Shown in pieces: positions 11,290-21,949 of a stretch of DNA of 64,000 nucleotides (positions are counted from its first letter, which is position 1; each line of letters begins with the position of its first letter). The DNA comes from Ascarosepion bandense (lineage: Eukaryota; Mollusca; Cephalopoda; Sepiida; Sepiidae): the NCBI GenBank assembly GCA_037127315.1, contig JBBBDQ010001275.1, positions 1,353,501-1,417,500 on the forward strand. The letters are read 5' to 3'. Position numbers and translations under genes: made by a program. Below the pieces are notes generated by a model. That model saw only the letters and a program-made list of their open reading frames with translations, had not been told where the DNA came from and searched no databases.

Positions 11290-11441
11290 ACTGTAACAAG
11301 TTTGATCGTGTCATCTTCTGTCTTCTTGAATCCCCTTTATCTTTTCTTCAATAACCCCTGTATCTCGTCCTTTCTCTCACACCGTACTAGTGGCAGTCCT
11401 GCCTTGCTTGGGCAGACATTATTAAAAAAAAAAAAAAAACT
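11290..11441 (+). mobile_element. LINE-A 3' UTR fragment
   Basis: Pyrimidine-rich DNA leads to CACCGTACTAGTGGCAGTCC, CTTGCTTGGGCAGACATT and an A run, the characteristic 3' terminus of LINE-A. No coding part remains. Confidence 0.7.
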
Positions 11442-11466
11442 TTTTTCATTTTTATTAACTCACACT

Positions 11467-12220
11467 TTTTTTTTTTTTTAAATCATCTCACCCCAAGCAA
11501 GGCATTCCACTGCCACTATTGCGCATGGGGCTACATAGGGGAAGGTAAAGAGAAGGAGTGGTTAGACATAGGGAATGTCAGGAGGAATGAATGTTAGACA
11601 TAGGGAATGTCAGGAGGAATGGGAGCAGGTTAGTGTGTTAGGAGGTGTCTATTGACCTTACATTTAAACTCCTGGAGATTGTAGCCGTCGGGGAAGCAAT
11701 CGTGTGGAAGGGAATTCCACAGTCGGGAAGTGCGAGGAAAGAAACTGTTGGAGTAGAAGTTGTGGTTGTATTTTATCGGTTTCACTGTAAAAGGGTGGGA
11801 TCTAGTTGTTAATCTCGTGCAAATTCGTATTTAAGGGGCACCAGTGATCTAAGTTCGTCGGAGCAGAAACCATGAAAGTATTTATAGAAGAGACACAGGG
11901 AAGCCACGTCGCGCCGGTGGGAGAGAGACTGCAGGCGGTCTGCCAAGTCGGTATCTATCACATTACAGACCCTCCTCTGAACCTTATCGAGAAGCCTGAG
12001 GAGAATAGCAGGGGCACCCGACCAGATACGGCAGCAGTATTCAATGCACGGGCAGATGGTAGATTTATATATGTGCAGGATAGATTTAGACGGAAAAAAG
12101 TTCCGGGCCCTACACAGAGAACCGACTTTCATAGCAGCGGATTTAGCAATGGATTTGATATAGTCATTCCATTTGAGGTCCGCTGAATGTGTGAGACCAA
12201 GGAGGCGTAGTGTTTTAAAA
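11467..12220 (-). pseudogene. LINE-A 3' end (RT C-terminus), best coding copy
   Basis: The minus-strand frame 12237-11809 reads LRLLGLTHSADLKWNDYIKS, KVGSLCRARNFFPSKSILHI, CIEYCCRIWSGAP, LLDKVQRRVCNVIDTDLADR and VASLCLFYKYFHGFCSDELR: the post-RT domain of a non-LTR retrotransposon polymerase. A frameshift near 11810 moves the remainder (TRSHPFTV ... LWNSIPH-like) into another frame. A 3' UTR with CCTTGCTTGGGGTGAGATGA and a terminal A tract (T run at 11469-11480 on plus) ends the copy. Flanked by an ~80-bp direct repeat (11380-11466 and 12221-12300). Confidence 0.85.
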
Positions 12221-12300
12221 CACCGTACTAGTGGCAATCTTGCCTTGCTTGGGCTGACATTATTAAAAAAAATAACTTTTTCATTTTTATTAACTTACAG
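12221..12300 (+). repeat. second copy of ~80-bp flank (LINE-A tail)
   Basis: Repeats CACCGTACTAGTGGCA...TCTTGCCTTGCTTGGG...ATTATTAAAAAA...TTTTTCATTTTTATTAACT from 11380-11466 with a few differences and a shorter A run. It lies exactly at the other border of the minus-strand LINE-A insert. Confidence 0.75.
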
Positions 12301-12509
12301 CTAAAAAGCAGATTAAGTAAATAGATATTTTTCTACATACTGTACCCTTTGATGACATAGGCAATCTTGCCTCTCTAGAACTTTGCATATTTTGTAGCTC
12401 TTTCTAAGGATTGCCTTGTTACTGTCCCTCCTGGTCCCTGTTCTATCAAGCATTTACACAAATTTGTTAGGTAGGTTATATGCTGCTGTTGTTTATCACA
12501 ACTTTTCTT

Positions 12510-13115
12510 TTTATAACCATATCGCCCCAAGCAAGGCATTTTACTGCCATTGTTTTACAGGGGGTTACATAGGAGAAAAGTAATGAAAAGGAGTGACAGG
12601 TTATAGGGGGTGTCAAGAAGTGGGTAAGACAAGGATGAGAATACTGATGAGAGTGGAGTGGATGGAGAAAGGATCATGAGAGAAAGAATGCTAGTCAGTG
12701 AGATAGGAGATGACTATTGACTTTACATTTAAATTCTTGGAGATTATAGCTGTTGGGAAAACAAGTAAATGGAAGGGAATTCCACAGGTGAGAGAAGAAG
12801 CTGCTGGAGTAGGATTTGTGTTTACAATTTATTGGTTTCACAGTAAAAGAGTGGGACCTAGTTGCTAATCTTGTGGCTTGATTAAATTTATATATAGTGG
12901 GGACTAGTGAGCTAAGTTCGTCAAAGCAGAAACTGTGACAGTATTTGTAGAAGAGACACAGAGAAGCCACATTGTGCCAGTGAGAAAGTGACTGTATTTG
13001 ATCTGCCAAGTTGGAATCTATCATATTACAGATTCTCTGTTGGATTTTGTCAAGGACACCTAGGTGGATAGCAGGAGCACCCGATCAGATATGGCAGCAG
13101 TATTCAATGCCATAT
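12510..13115 (-). pseudogene. LINE-A 3' end
   Basis: The frame 13024-12695 reads MIDSNLADQIQSLSHWHNVA, SLCLFYKYCHSFCFDELSSL, TRLATRSHSFTV and LWNSLPFTCFPNSYNLQEFK up to SHLLSH and a stop; the preceding CCHIWSGAPA-like part reaches about 13110. An 11-codon gap relative to other copies lies before LWNSLP. The 3' tail (GCCTTGCTTGGGGCGATATG on minus) is at 12510-12560. Confidence 0.85.
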
Positions 13116-13129
13116 TTGGTCAATTGACT

Positions 13130-13731
13130 TGAACATCTCAGTGTTCTTGACAGGCTCCACAGAAGAATCTGTAATGTGATTGGTCCCAACCTGACAGCTC
13201 GACTCCAGCCACTTTCTCATCGTCCAAATGTGGCTTCCCTCTGTCTCTTTTATAAATATTTTCATAGCTTCTGCTCCGATGAACTTGGGTCACTGATGCC
13301 CCCTCCACAAGAATTTACTCAGGCAACCAGACTGGCAACAAGGTCTCACATTTTTACAGTTAGATCAACCAAATGCAGGCGACAATTCTATTCCAGCAGC
13401 TTCTTTTCTCACACTTCCCGCCTGTGGAACTCCCTTGCATATAATTGCTTCCTGATGGCTATAACCTTCAGGAATTTAAATGCAAAGTCAATTCCCATCT
13501 CTTATCCACTTAACTCCAGCCCTGTCTACATCAACCCATGTATCTTGTTTTTTCCTTTCTCTCTCTACCTTCACAATTGTCTTCACTCCCATGTTCACAT
13601 CCTTCTTTTGTTCTTTCTCTTTCACCCCCGTTAGCTGGTTTGTCTTTGTCTTCACTCTCCATCAGCCTCTTATGTAACACCCTGCACATCAGTTGCATTA
13701 ACGCCTTGCTTGGGATGAAATGATAAAAAAC
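13130..13731 (+). pseudogene. LINE-A 3' end
   Basis: The frame 13176-13634 reads MIGPNLTARLQPLSHRPNVA, SLCLFYKYFHSFCSDELGSL, TRLATRSHIFTVRSTKCRRQ and FSHTSRLWNSLAYNCFLMAI. It then runs on through the UTR because the usual stop is lost. The terminal CGCCTTGCTTGGGATGAAAT is at about 13702-13722. It lies head-to-head with the minus copy at 12510-13115. Confidence 0.85.
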
Positions 13732-13787
13732 TTTCAGGTAAATTTTCATTTTAGGTCCTGAAGGATTTTCCCCCTTCAAATTTATCA

Positions 13788-14333
13788 AAAATAGCATTAT
13801 TTCTGTGCAAATGTATATGCTGAACTCAAATCAACAATTAGTTGTTGAAGAAATCTACCTTTATTGATCTGAATGTCCAGAAAAAAAAACAAAAAAAAAA
13901 CGAACTACGTCTCGCTCATTTTGTCTCTAACACAGTCATGTAATTAACTGCTGAATGACTTTCGGCGTAGGTAACAAATTTTGGCCTATTTATTTCCTTT
14001 ACTGAAATTTCTGCTTATTTACTTCCTGTAATGAACTTAATACGCAATTTTTTTTCTACACATATTACTTTCATTACAGGAAGTAAATAGGCAGAAATTT
14101 CAATAAAGGAAGTAAATAGGCCTGAAAATAGGCTGAAATTTGTTGCCTACACTGAAAGTCATTCAGCAGTTAATTACATGACTGCGTTAGAGTTACGGGA
14201 GACAAAATGAGTGAGACATAGTTCGTTTTTTTATTTTTCTGGATGTTCAGATCAATAAAGGCAGGTTTCTTCAATAACTAATTGTTGATTTGAGTTCAGC
14301 ATATATACATTTGCACAGAAATAATGCTATTTT
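13788..14333. mobile_element. long inverted repeat (foldback/MITE-like)
   Basis: The left arm 13788-14034 and right arm 14077-14333 are near-perfect reverse complements. Examples are AAATAGCATTATTTCTGTGC against GCACAGAAATAATGCTATTT and CATGTAATTAACTGCTGAAT against its reverse complement. The spacer is ~42 bp. There is no coding content. Target-site duplication is not obvious. Confidence 0.85.
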
Positions 14334-14454
14334 GGAGAAGTCACAAGAGTAAAAGTGTCCCTTACTGAGGAGCATTCATTAAATAGTTCACTCTTCATTT
14401 TTCTATTCTCTCTCACACACTTGTTACACAAACTAACAAGCACTTTTTTATAAT

Positions 14455-14958
14455 AGACTAGCAGTATAGCCTGGTGTTGCTCGGGTGTAATGAAAGCTTT
14501 AAAACTAATCCATGGTCCTGGAGCTCAGATTCTTTTGACGTTGGCACGAAAGACTAAAAAGCAATAGTTGTTTCCAGTTAAAGCGAAACCGTAGACTGAA
14601 AGAAAAATGAATGGATGTAAGTCAAATTTTGATTTCCTGGTATCGATATCAAATTTTCTGCACTATTGTAAGAACTGCAACCTTGAAACTTCTGAATATC
14701 GTTTCATATATCTTTGTCTGTAAGTGTATCAAATTTGATTAAAATCGGACCACTCCTTCTATAACCCAAGTTTTTCGATTATCGATTTTCGATATTTATT
14801 GAGGGTACCTCAGCACAAAACCTAGCTAAAAACACTCGCAGACTCTTATAGTACAACTGTGTAAATTTTCAAGAAAATTGGTTCAGCCGTTTCGGGGTCT
14901 ATAAGTAATGGATACACACACATATACACACAGTTCCATTTATAAATAAGTTTAAATT
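14455..14958 (+). mobile_element. interspersed repeat R2 with CA-rich tail
   Basis: Begins near GACTAGCAGTATAGCCTGGT and TTGCTCGGGTGTAAT, and continues through TTGATTAAAATCGGACCACT and TTTTCGATTATCGATTTTCG to AAAATTGGTTCAGCCGTTTC and a CACACA tail. A shorter reverse copy lies at 33805-34139. Non-coding and non-autonomous; class not determined. Confidence 0.75.
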
Positions 14959-14959
14959 T

Positions 14960-15248
14960 AGATTTAGATAGCTTCATGTTGTTTTAATTTCATATGTAAT
15001 AAGAATTTATATAATAATAATTTCATCATATGTAATAATAATAATAATGTAATTTAATTTCATCATATGTAATTCCTTTTGTAAATACATGCATATTGAT
15101 TTGTATTGATCTTTACTGTTTTGTGTTACTCATTTTATTTCTTTTTTTTGTTAAAATTTATATTGCATCTGCCAATATTCTTTATAGGAGAAATTTTCCT
15201 GGAGACCATAAATATTTACTCTCTAAAATGTAGATTTTTGCAATATAG
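14960..15248. other. AT-rich DNA with ATA-type repeats
   Basis: Includes CATATGTAATAATAATAATA words repeated near 14990-15070; no gene. Confidence 0.5.
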
Positions 15249-15425
15249 TGTTTAATACCAGCATTCCTGCAACACTGCTCTCCTCTATCTTGCCTTCACT
15301 ATGTCCTCTGAGTGCCAAATTCTCCAAGTCCTCTTTCTTCATTATATGCCCTAGAAATTTTCACTGTCTCTGAGTCTAAGTGTATTTTTGTTTCCATTCT
15401 TCTTAGAACTTTGCTATTTCTCATA
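15249..15425 (-). pseudogene. LINE-B RT C-terminal fragment
   Basis: The minus strand reads KFLGHIMKKEDLENLALRGH and SEGKIEESSVAGM, equivalent to the KFLGHATRKEGLENLILTGQ segment of the copy at 21325-21857. Short and decayed. Confidence 0.65.
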
Positions 15426-15589
15426 TGTTTATTCTATGGTCTTCTTAGCATTTATGTTATATCAGGTCTCTTTCTTCACGAGGAGATTGTTCAGCATATA
15501 GAAGAATCAATATGGCAGCACACTTCTTTTTTTTTTCTAATGAATTTTTTGCTGTTTCTTAATATTTTGCTGTAGGAAATATTTTCTCG

Positions 15590-15990
15590 CAAATTACTCG
15601 AATATCGAGCCAGAAAAAGAAAATACTGACAATTCAACTTGCCGGTACAATATCACGAACTGCTATCCACCTAACCAGTTAGACCCAAAAACCTTCTTTC
15701 CCTTGCTTCGAGAACAACGACTGCTTTTATCGGCCAATAAATTTTTTCCATAGAAAGGATGCCAAATATTTGCATACACTCCCATAGCGACTCCTGCGAC
15801 AGACTTTTTTTCTTTTTTTTTTTTTAAATATTCCTTCTTCAGCATGTTATGCGGAATATGTGCCCCTTTTTTCTGTTTGGGTCTGTAATTTTGTTTTTCG
15901 CCGCATTTTCCGTCGTAGTATTAACGTGATGCACTGTCGCTTGGTTTGACGAGGTAAGTCGCCATTTTCTTCGCTATATTTGCCTCACTT
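15590..15990 (+). promoter_or_regulatory. CpG-rich patch, possible promoter/first exon
   Basis: By eye about 19 CpG dinucleotides occur in 400 bp, whereas neighbouring AT-rich DNA has only a few. TTTTCGCCGCATTTTCCGTC and GCCATTTTCTTCGC resemble promoter-proximal words. A strong donor (GAG|GTAAGTC, GT at 15954) follows on the plus strand. No start codon with a convincing frame is seen, so any exon would be 5' non-coding. It could equally be a young, unmethylated or GC-rich repeat. Confidence 0.3.
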
Positions 15991-16320
15991 TTGAAAGGCA
16001 TCTTTCATTATTCCAATGAGTCAACTTTAGAATCAATTGCTGTCTCAATTTCTGGCATGAGAATTTATCATTATTTAGATTTAGACTAATGTCCTCATCT
16101 TCTTCAGATTTTGATTTTTATTGATCTCGGTAATCTTAAGTGAATTTCAAATTGAACCCTGACAGAAAGCAGCTCACTAGCAGTCTGGCAAAATGGCATC
16201 CATCATAAAAGCACCTACAAAACAGATGAACGTTTGTTTTTTTTTTCTTTTTTAGTAAAAATGCACCAAGTGACATTCATTGACATCTAGTGAATGTTTA
16301 TAGAGGCCAAACAGTAGGTG

Positions 16321-16460
16321 TGAATACAGACGGAAGTTGGATGATGCATTTCAGCAACACTGATAGTGATATACCTGACAAGCCACGTGCTAGGCATACA
16401 TCTAAAAAACTGTCAACCCACAAAATGAGGGATGTGTTGAAAATGCATAGGAAATTATAC
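16321..16460 (+). pseudogene. possible mariner transposase N-terminal fragment
   Basis: One frame reads GSWMMHFSNTDSDIPDKPRA and RHTSKKLSTHKMRDVL before a TGA, like the mariner N-terminal phrase FxxGDxDxxDKPRSGRP. Short, so uncertain. Confidence 0.4.
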
Positions 16461-16557
16461 TGACTACATGGAAAAACAGTCTTATATAATTGAAATTTTG
16501 CTTTATTCAGGGGCATCATTATGCTCATAGCTTGTTATTTCCATGGAATAACATTTA

Positions 16558-16737
16558 CTAAGCTATACCCAGATGGGCAAATAGCCACTAAGCCGTACCC
16601 AGATGGGCAAACAGCCACTAAGCCGTACCCAGATGGGCAAACAGCCACTAAGCTGTACCCAGATGGGCAAACATCCACTAAGCCATACCCAAATTGGTAA
16701 ACAGCCACTAAGCCATACCCAGATGGGCAAACAGCCA
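16558..16737. repeat. 30-bp minisatellite, six units
   Basis: Six consecutive 30-bp units starting CTAAGC..TACCCAGATGGG (16558 + 6x30 ends exactly at 16737), with scattered substitutions and no indels. Because 30 is a multiple of three, the minus strand stays open as a decapeptide repeat (VAVCPSGYGL). No evidence that it is expressed. Confidence 0.95.
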
Positions 16738-16765
16738 CTTGATTGAGCTGGCAGATCTTCAGTTA

Positions 16766-17150
16766 TCGCTAATATTTTGTGTAACCATTGTCACAATCCA
16801 AACAGATGCTACACACTGATCCCCAATTTATCGTACTTTTTATGAATGTAGGATAGGACACATGGTTTAATGTATTGAGGGGCCAAAGACAAATGAATAA
16901 TTTCCACAAGTTCTGCTTTTCTTGAGTTGGAATCCCTGGAGTTACGTTTCCCATACTGCTTTGACGTGAACTACCCAAACAGAGTAGTACAAGAACATGG
17001 CAGCAGAATGGGTACAGTTGCTTTGCCATCCATTCACTGGAACTTGTCTAATCCTCCTTCACTCGTCTTGTGAGTGCTGAGTTCTTCAGATCTTTTGTTA
17101 TGTCTCGGAAAACCTCAGCTTTGGTAACAAGTCTGACTGCATCATTGCTA
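16766..17150 (-). other. unidentified open stretch, possible coding remnant
   Basis: The minus strand is open for about 35 codons (ELHSNDAVRLVTKAEVFRDI ...), meets one TAG near 17050, then stays open in the same frame from 17029 to 16769 (MAKQLYPFCCHVLVLLCLGS ...). This is long for AT-rich DNA. I do not recognise a family; it could be a transposon piece or an exon remnant. Confidence 0.25.
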
Positions 17151-17159
17151 TGTAGCTCC

Positions 17160-18060
17160 CATTTTTATGACTGCAAATGGTGCAGTAAGATTTATATTGC
17201 ATTAAGAACTGCTGGCGGCAAGTATTTCAAAAAGTAACTTCTAGGAAATGCTAAGTTCAGCTGTGCAGAATCACTTCATGTTGGAACTGACAATGAAAAA
17301 CTTGGTTCCTGTGAGTTTTGAACAATCACTAACAAGCTTCTTAACAGGAGAAAACTAGAAAGACCCACCATTATTAACGGCCATGAGGTTATTTCATAGT
17401 CCCCCAGACAAGGCTTAGCTCTTTTCTTTTTACTTGTCCACTTATGATAATATGAGGAATTATTTTTTCATCTTCTATATTCATCTTTGCCTTGGTTATC
17501 TTTGATAAACCTTTCTTTTTTTTTTTCCACTAATTGTTTACGGACTCTTTTCCTTCTTTAAGGTGCATCAATATGTCTGACTTTTTTTCCTTTACTATAA
17601 GTGTTGTGTTCATGATGCGTAGAGAAAGGAAGAAAAGATTTTCTTCCTTTTTATTTGCTAGGCTGAGATTGCCGAAGACATTGTGAACATCTGCCGTCAT
17701 GATTGTTGTGTACATTTGGAACAAAACTAGAAAAGTTGGATTTGAACTGTTCACTAATATGAAACCCTGTTTTAATAACATGCCTGTTTTCTACAATTTG
17801 TCAGACACATTTCCAGAATAAAAAAGGTGCTCAATGCTAAAAGCAAGAAAATTATTTTGTGGTCTGTTACAAAGCTAAGCTGGAATAGCCTCTCTTTCTT
17901 TGACATTGGAGTGAGTCTCAATTAAAATAAAATAAAATGAACAATTAAGAAGAATTTGAGCTAAGGCATTTTCACATTCTTTTAAAATCCACATTTTTTC
18001 TTTCTCTTACTTACTCAACTTCTCTTTCTATACTTCTCTCTCAACTAATGAGAAGGCAAT
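17160..18060. other. unassigned DNA
   Basis: AT-rich with pyrimidine runs near 17510 and 17990-18040. No gene or repeat copy recognised. Confidence 0.4.
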
Positions 18061-18262
18061 CAGTCAGTCAGTTAAGCGCCATACGTGATACATACTTGGA
18101 TGATCATGTCTCTTTCGAGACATGACTAACTCGGCAGATGATTATCCAACAGTAGGCTGCCATTACGTTTTGCAGTAGACTGGTTACCAGCCAAGGCTAT
18201 AAAACTCAATCTGTCCTGTTATTTAACCCATAACTGGAGGGAAGAGACTGATTAATACCTTA
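18061..18262 (-). mobile_element. tRNA-derived SINE, body and 3' end
   Basis: Plus-strand text CAGTCAGTTAAGCGCCATAC ... GATCATGTCTCTTTCGAGAC ... GCAGTAGACTGGTTACCAGC ... CCCATAACTGGAGGGAAGAG is the reverse complement of the SINE body. The tRNA-like head (which would lie to the right) is missing. Same family as 20384, 22135 and 22533. Confidence 0.85.
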
Positions 18263-18429
18263 AAAGTAAAAAGAAGACAACACAAAAGTTGGTTGAAGAG
18301 TGCCAAAAATTGGATAATCAGTGCCCTAATTATTCTTGATTGAAAAATTTTTAAAAAGAAAAAAAAAAAACAGAGGCTTCACACGTAACTTCCAAGAGCA
18401 ACAAACTCTGGATAACTACAAACTGAAGA

Positions 18430-18610
18430 TGTCAAAAATCAAATACAATAATGGAAATGTCTGAGAAGTGTTCTCACAGAAAATGGAAAATGTGACATCA
18501 ATATTTGAAGGCACACTGGAATAAGTGAAGATGCCTTCTAAAAGCTAAACAAAATATTAGGAAACAGAAAAATTTCATGATAAACAAAGAAAATAAATCC
18601 CAATAATAAC
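18430..18610 (+). pseudogene. LINE-B fragment
   Basis: Frames give VLTENGKCDINI, then EDAF*KLNKILGNRKIS, matching VLTEDGKCDTEIRR...KDAFQKLSKVLR of the copy at 41277-41627. Several frameshifts. Confidence 0.6.
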
Positions 18611-18619
18611 AAAATAAAA

Positions 18620-19100
18620 AATGAAATATTTAAATAAAAAGAATTAAAATTAAAATAAAGCATTTGCAGTTTCCTTAAAAGCCCTTATCTTTTTCTTTCT
18701 CTCCCTAAACTTTTCTTTCCATATTTCTCTCAACTAATGAGAAGGCAGCCCTCAAATATTAATATCTTTGTGGCGAATCCTGATTAAAATGAGATATAAA
18801 AATAAAATATATAAACAACAAAAACAAAAAGAATTCAAGTTAAAATAAAGCATTTGTGCCTTCCTTTAAAACCCTTATCTTTTTCTTTTTCTCTCTAAGC
18901 TTCTCTTTCTAAACTTTCTCTCTTTTTCTTACTATTTCTTTCTTTCTCTCTCTCTCTCTCTCTGAACTTCTTTCTATACTTCTCTGAATTAATGAGAAGC
19001 CAACCCTCAAATAATAAGAGGAAGAAGAAAAGACTGAACCTAGGGAAAAAAAAAACAACAACAACAGAGCCCAGCTGAAAGAATCTAAATGTTTGTGGGA
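18620..19100. other. AT-rich DNA with a ~240-bp near-duplicate
   Basis: ATAAAGCATTTGCAGTTTCC ... CTTATCTTTTTCTTTCTCTC around 18655-18760 and ATAAAGCATTTGTGCCTTCC ... around 18845-19010 are similar, and related words occur at 17960-18060, suggesting an old local triplication. A (TC)n run is at 18946-18962. Confidence 0.55.
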
Positions 19101-19106
19101 CCAGAG

Positions 19107-19202
19107 CCTATAAATCTATGCCTATAAATCTATGCCTATAAATCTATGATTATAAATCTATGACTATAAATCTATGACTATAAATCTATGACTATAAATC
19201 TA
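19107..19202. repeat. 14-bp minisatellite, ~7 units
   Basis: Units of the form CCTATAAATCTATG / ACTATAAATCTATG repeat seven times (last one 12 bp). Confidence 0.95.
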
Positions 19203-20225
19203 CCAAAATAACAGAAGTTTAACACATAACTTCTCATGTATTTAAAAAAAAATAAAAATAAAAATAAAAAAAAGGTGAAAAATAATTCTAAAATTTTGAC
19301 CAATAAAAAAAATTAACACAATGAAACTTTTGATGTTAGCCACAACCAAGGTTCACACCAGTAGTCCAGGAGCTACATAAAAAAAAAAAATATAAGCTCA
19401 CAGATCTGACCTAGACAAGGAGAAGGGATGGCAAAAAAGATCACAGAACAAAGGACATGATTGTCAGAGAAACTAGACAAGCATGACACATTAAGTATTT
19501 AAGAGATCATTTGCTAATGATATTTTCTACCCTTAGAGCCAAGAAAAAAAAATCAGTAACCTATTTCTAACTACTACTACTATCAACTTCCGACTTCTCA
19601 ACTGTCAAACCTCCTCACAACCGAGCTAAAACTGATTTCCTCTGAACTGCTACTAAGATCTGTCTAATAAACAAACATTTTGAAAACCTGAATATCAAAG
19701 GACTCACTCTAATCAAAATCAAAGAAATAAATATAAATTATTTAACTTACACCCTTGAGTCGGTCCATTTTATTTCCAAAGTTCCAATAAAAATAATTAC
19801 CCTCTAATACACAACATACCTAACCTAAAATAAATTAATAACATACGATGTGAAAAATTCAATTTTAATTTTGAAACTATAAATAATACCAGTGAACCCA
19901 TTAGTTTATTACTTATGAGAGTTGAATTGTTGATCCAGGTGTCAAATCTGGATAATTTTTTTTTTTCATTTCATCACCAATCAAGGCAACAAAGCCATTG
20001 AGATTTAGGGTATTATTGAGTGTGCTAGAAATAAAAAAACAAAGGACAAAAAAAAATCTATTAAGGAGAGAGAACAATAAAAGAATAAAACTAAGACAAA
20101 AGATAATGATTGACACTGCATTGACATTTTTGAAGATCAAGATTAACTATGAAGCAAGAAGCCATAAGAGAGTTCCTCAATCGAGAAATGCTAGATAAGA
20201 AACTATGTAGAACTGTAAAATGATG
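19203..20225. other. unassigned AT-rich DNA
   Basis: A-rich runs at 19240-19275 and 19380-19392. No trusted coding frame. Confidence 0.4.
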
Positions 20226-20370
20226 AGACCCGGCCACTAGTCTAATACTACTGTCTAAAATTCATGAAGTCTATATACCATAGAGAAAAGTTCATCAGAA
20301 CAATTATCATGAAAGTATTTTTAGGAAAAGTTACATCTAGCCCTTACAACTGTAAAATGATGAGACCTTG
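20226..20370 (-). pseudogene. LINE-A fragment
   Basis: AGTTCATCAGAACAATTATC and CATGAAAGTATTTTTAGGAA on plus are the reverse complement of the FYKYFH...SDEL region of LINE-A. Strongly decayed. Confidence 0.5.
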
Positions 20371-20383
20371 CGACCAATCTAGT

Positions 20384-20700
20384 CAATCAGTAAGTTAAGT
20401 GCCATACATGATACATGTTTGGGCGATCATGTCTCAAAAGAGACATGACTGACTGGGCAGAATATTATCTTGCAGTAAGTTGCCATTGCTTTCTGCAGTA
20501 GACTGGTTGCTAGCCAAGGCTATAGAACCCAATCTGTCCTATTATTTAACCCATAACTGGAGGGAAGAGAAAGATTAATATCTTTCCCAAGGGTATTTGT
20601 GCATAAGTGAATACAATGGAATTCTACTAGAATTCGAACTCGGCTCCCTGATTTCTTATTCCGAGCTGCAATTTAGTACTGCACTTAATCTCAGAAAGTC
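20384..20700 (-). mobile_element. tRNA-derived SINE, near full length
   Basis: The most complete copy of this SINE in the window (~317 bp). Reading the minus strand: a tRNA-like head with CAGTACTAAATTGCAGCTCG and box B-like GAGTTCGAATTC, then TTCACTTATGCACAAATACC, CTCCAGTTATGGGTTAAAT, GGTTCTATAGCCTTGGCTAG, and the inverted words GTCTCTTTTGAGACATGATC toward the 3' end. RNA polymerase III transcription from the head is expected for such elements. Flanked on both sides by LINE-A pieces. Confidence 0.85.
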
Positions 20701-21020
20701 TAGGTAGCAAATAGGGAAGTTCATCAGAACAATTATTATGTAAGTATTCATAGAAATAACCCAAGGATGCAACCTACATTATGGCAGTGGGAAAATGCAG
20801 TAAGCCTAGATAACAGTTCAGGACAATAAAACTGCAGATATTTCTTTGGATTTTATGAAGAATCACTATATCCATAACATGAATCAGATCAGCTGTGGCA
20901 GCAATATTCAAATCATGAACAAACAGTAGTCTTATAAATATGTACGACAGATTCTAGTGAGAAGAACTGTCCCACATGACACAGTTAACTTTCTTAGCAA
21001 ATCTAGCAATTATACGGTGT
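20701..21020 (-). pseudogene. LINE-A fragment
   Basis: Continues the minus-strand LINE-A homology (AGTTCATCAGAACAATTATT; GGCAGCAATATTCAAATCAT corresponds to the EYCCxIWSG region). The SINE at 20384 probably lies inside or beside this copy. Confidence 0.5.
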
Positions 21021-21084
21021 ACGGAAAATAATCCTATCAAGGAAGATACAGCCGATCAATATTCAAATAGAAATTACAAGAAGA

Positions 21085-21857
21085 AAAATTTTGTTAAAAT
21101 TGAAGAAAAGTATATTGAACTGTTCTCTAATATCAGTCCTTCTATGTGGCAGTGAATGCTGGACAATATCATTGAAGATGAAGGATAAACTTGAAGCAAC
21201 TGAAATATGGTTCTACAGAAGCATACTGGATATAAAGTGGGGGATCAGTTCCATATTACAATCAATATATAAACTGACTCCTCATTTTGTGGTCACATTA
21301 GTTTCTATACATTTATATTCCTGAGATCCAAAAGCACAAGGATGCATTCCAGAAGTTGAGTAAAGTATTAAGAAACAGGACAATTTCACTAGAAACAAAG
21401 AAGAGAGTTCTGGATTACTATGTGATGTCGGTTCTTCAATATGGTAGTGAATGCTGGACAATATCATCAAAAATGAAAGAAAAACTTGAAGCAACTGAAA
21501 TGTTGTTCTACAGAAGGATATTGCAAATATAATGGATCAAGCACGTGAGCCATGATTAGGTTTTGGAAATGATGGAAACAAAAAGGAAATTAATACTGAC
21601 CATCAGGAAGAGACTACTAAAGTTCCTGGGACATGCAACGAGGAAAGAGGGCTTGGAGAACCTGATACTAACAGGCCAGATAGAGGGATAAAGAGACAGG
21701 AGAAAGCAGCGGATAACATATTTGAAGGACCTGATCAGGTGGATGACGGAACGAGGGTTGTGTAGTGTAACAGGAGAAAGTGTGCTTAGAGCCACCAGGG
21801 ATAGGGAAACGTAGAAAGCCATTATCGCCTACGTCCTGAAAGGACAGGGCACATAAA
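21085..21857 (+). pseudogene. LINE-B RT C-terminal region, two partial copies
   Basis: First piece: LLKLKKSILNCSLISVLLCG, SECWTISLKMKDKLEATEIW. Second piece from 21327: HKDAFQKLSKVLRNRTISLE, TKKRVLDYYVMSVLQYGSEC, WTISSKMKEKLEATEMLFYR, then LKFLGHATRKEGLENLILTG and AIIAYVLKGQGT with a TAA at about 21855-21857. This is the C-terminal part of an RT of a non-LTR retrotransposon (RTE-like by recall, clade uncertain). Several internal stops. The same protein segment occurs twice, so a truncated copy was followed by another. Confidence 0.8.
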
Positions 21858-21949
21858 AGAAAATATCTCAGTGAGTTCTGGACAATCTCCTCAGAAGTGA
21901 AGAGACTTCAAGCAACAAAGAAATAATAAAATAGAATATAAAATGAAAT

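Noticed and set aside
11872..12186. 104-codon plus frame as a gene
   Set aside because: Antisense of the well-matched LINE-A coding region on minus.
13531..13797. 88-codon minus frame as a gene
   Set aside because: Antisense of the LINE-A 3' UTR; no own signal.
20280..20330. TTCATCAG (CTGATGA on minus) in LINE-A pieces as hammerheads
   Set aside because: It is the mutated codon context of the conserved CSDEL residues of LINE-A; also at 45670, 45290 and 58670.
21556..21822. 88-codon minus frame as a gene
   Set aside because: Antisense shadow of the recognisable LINE-B C-terminus on plus.
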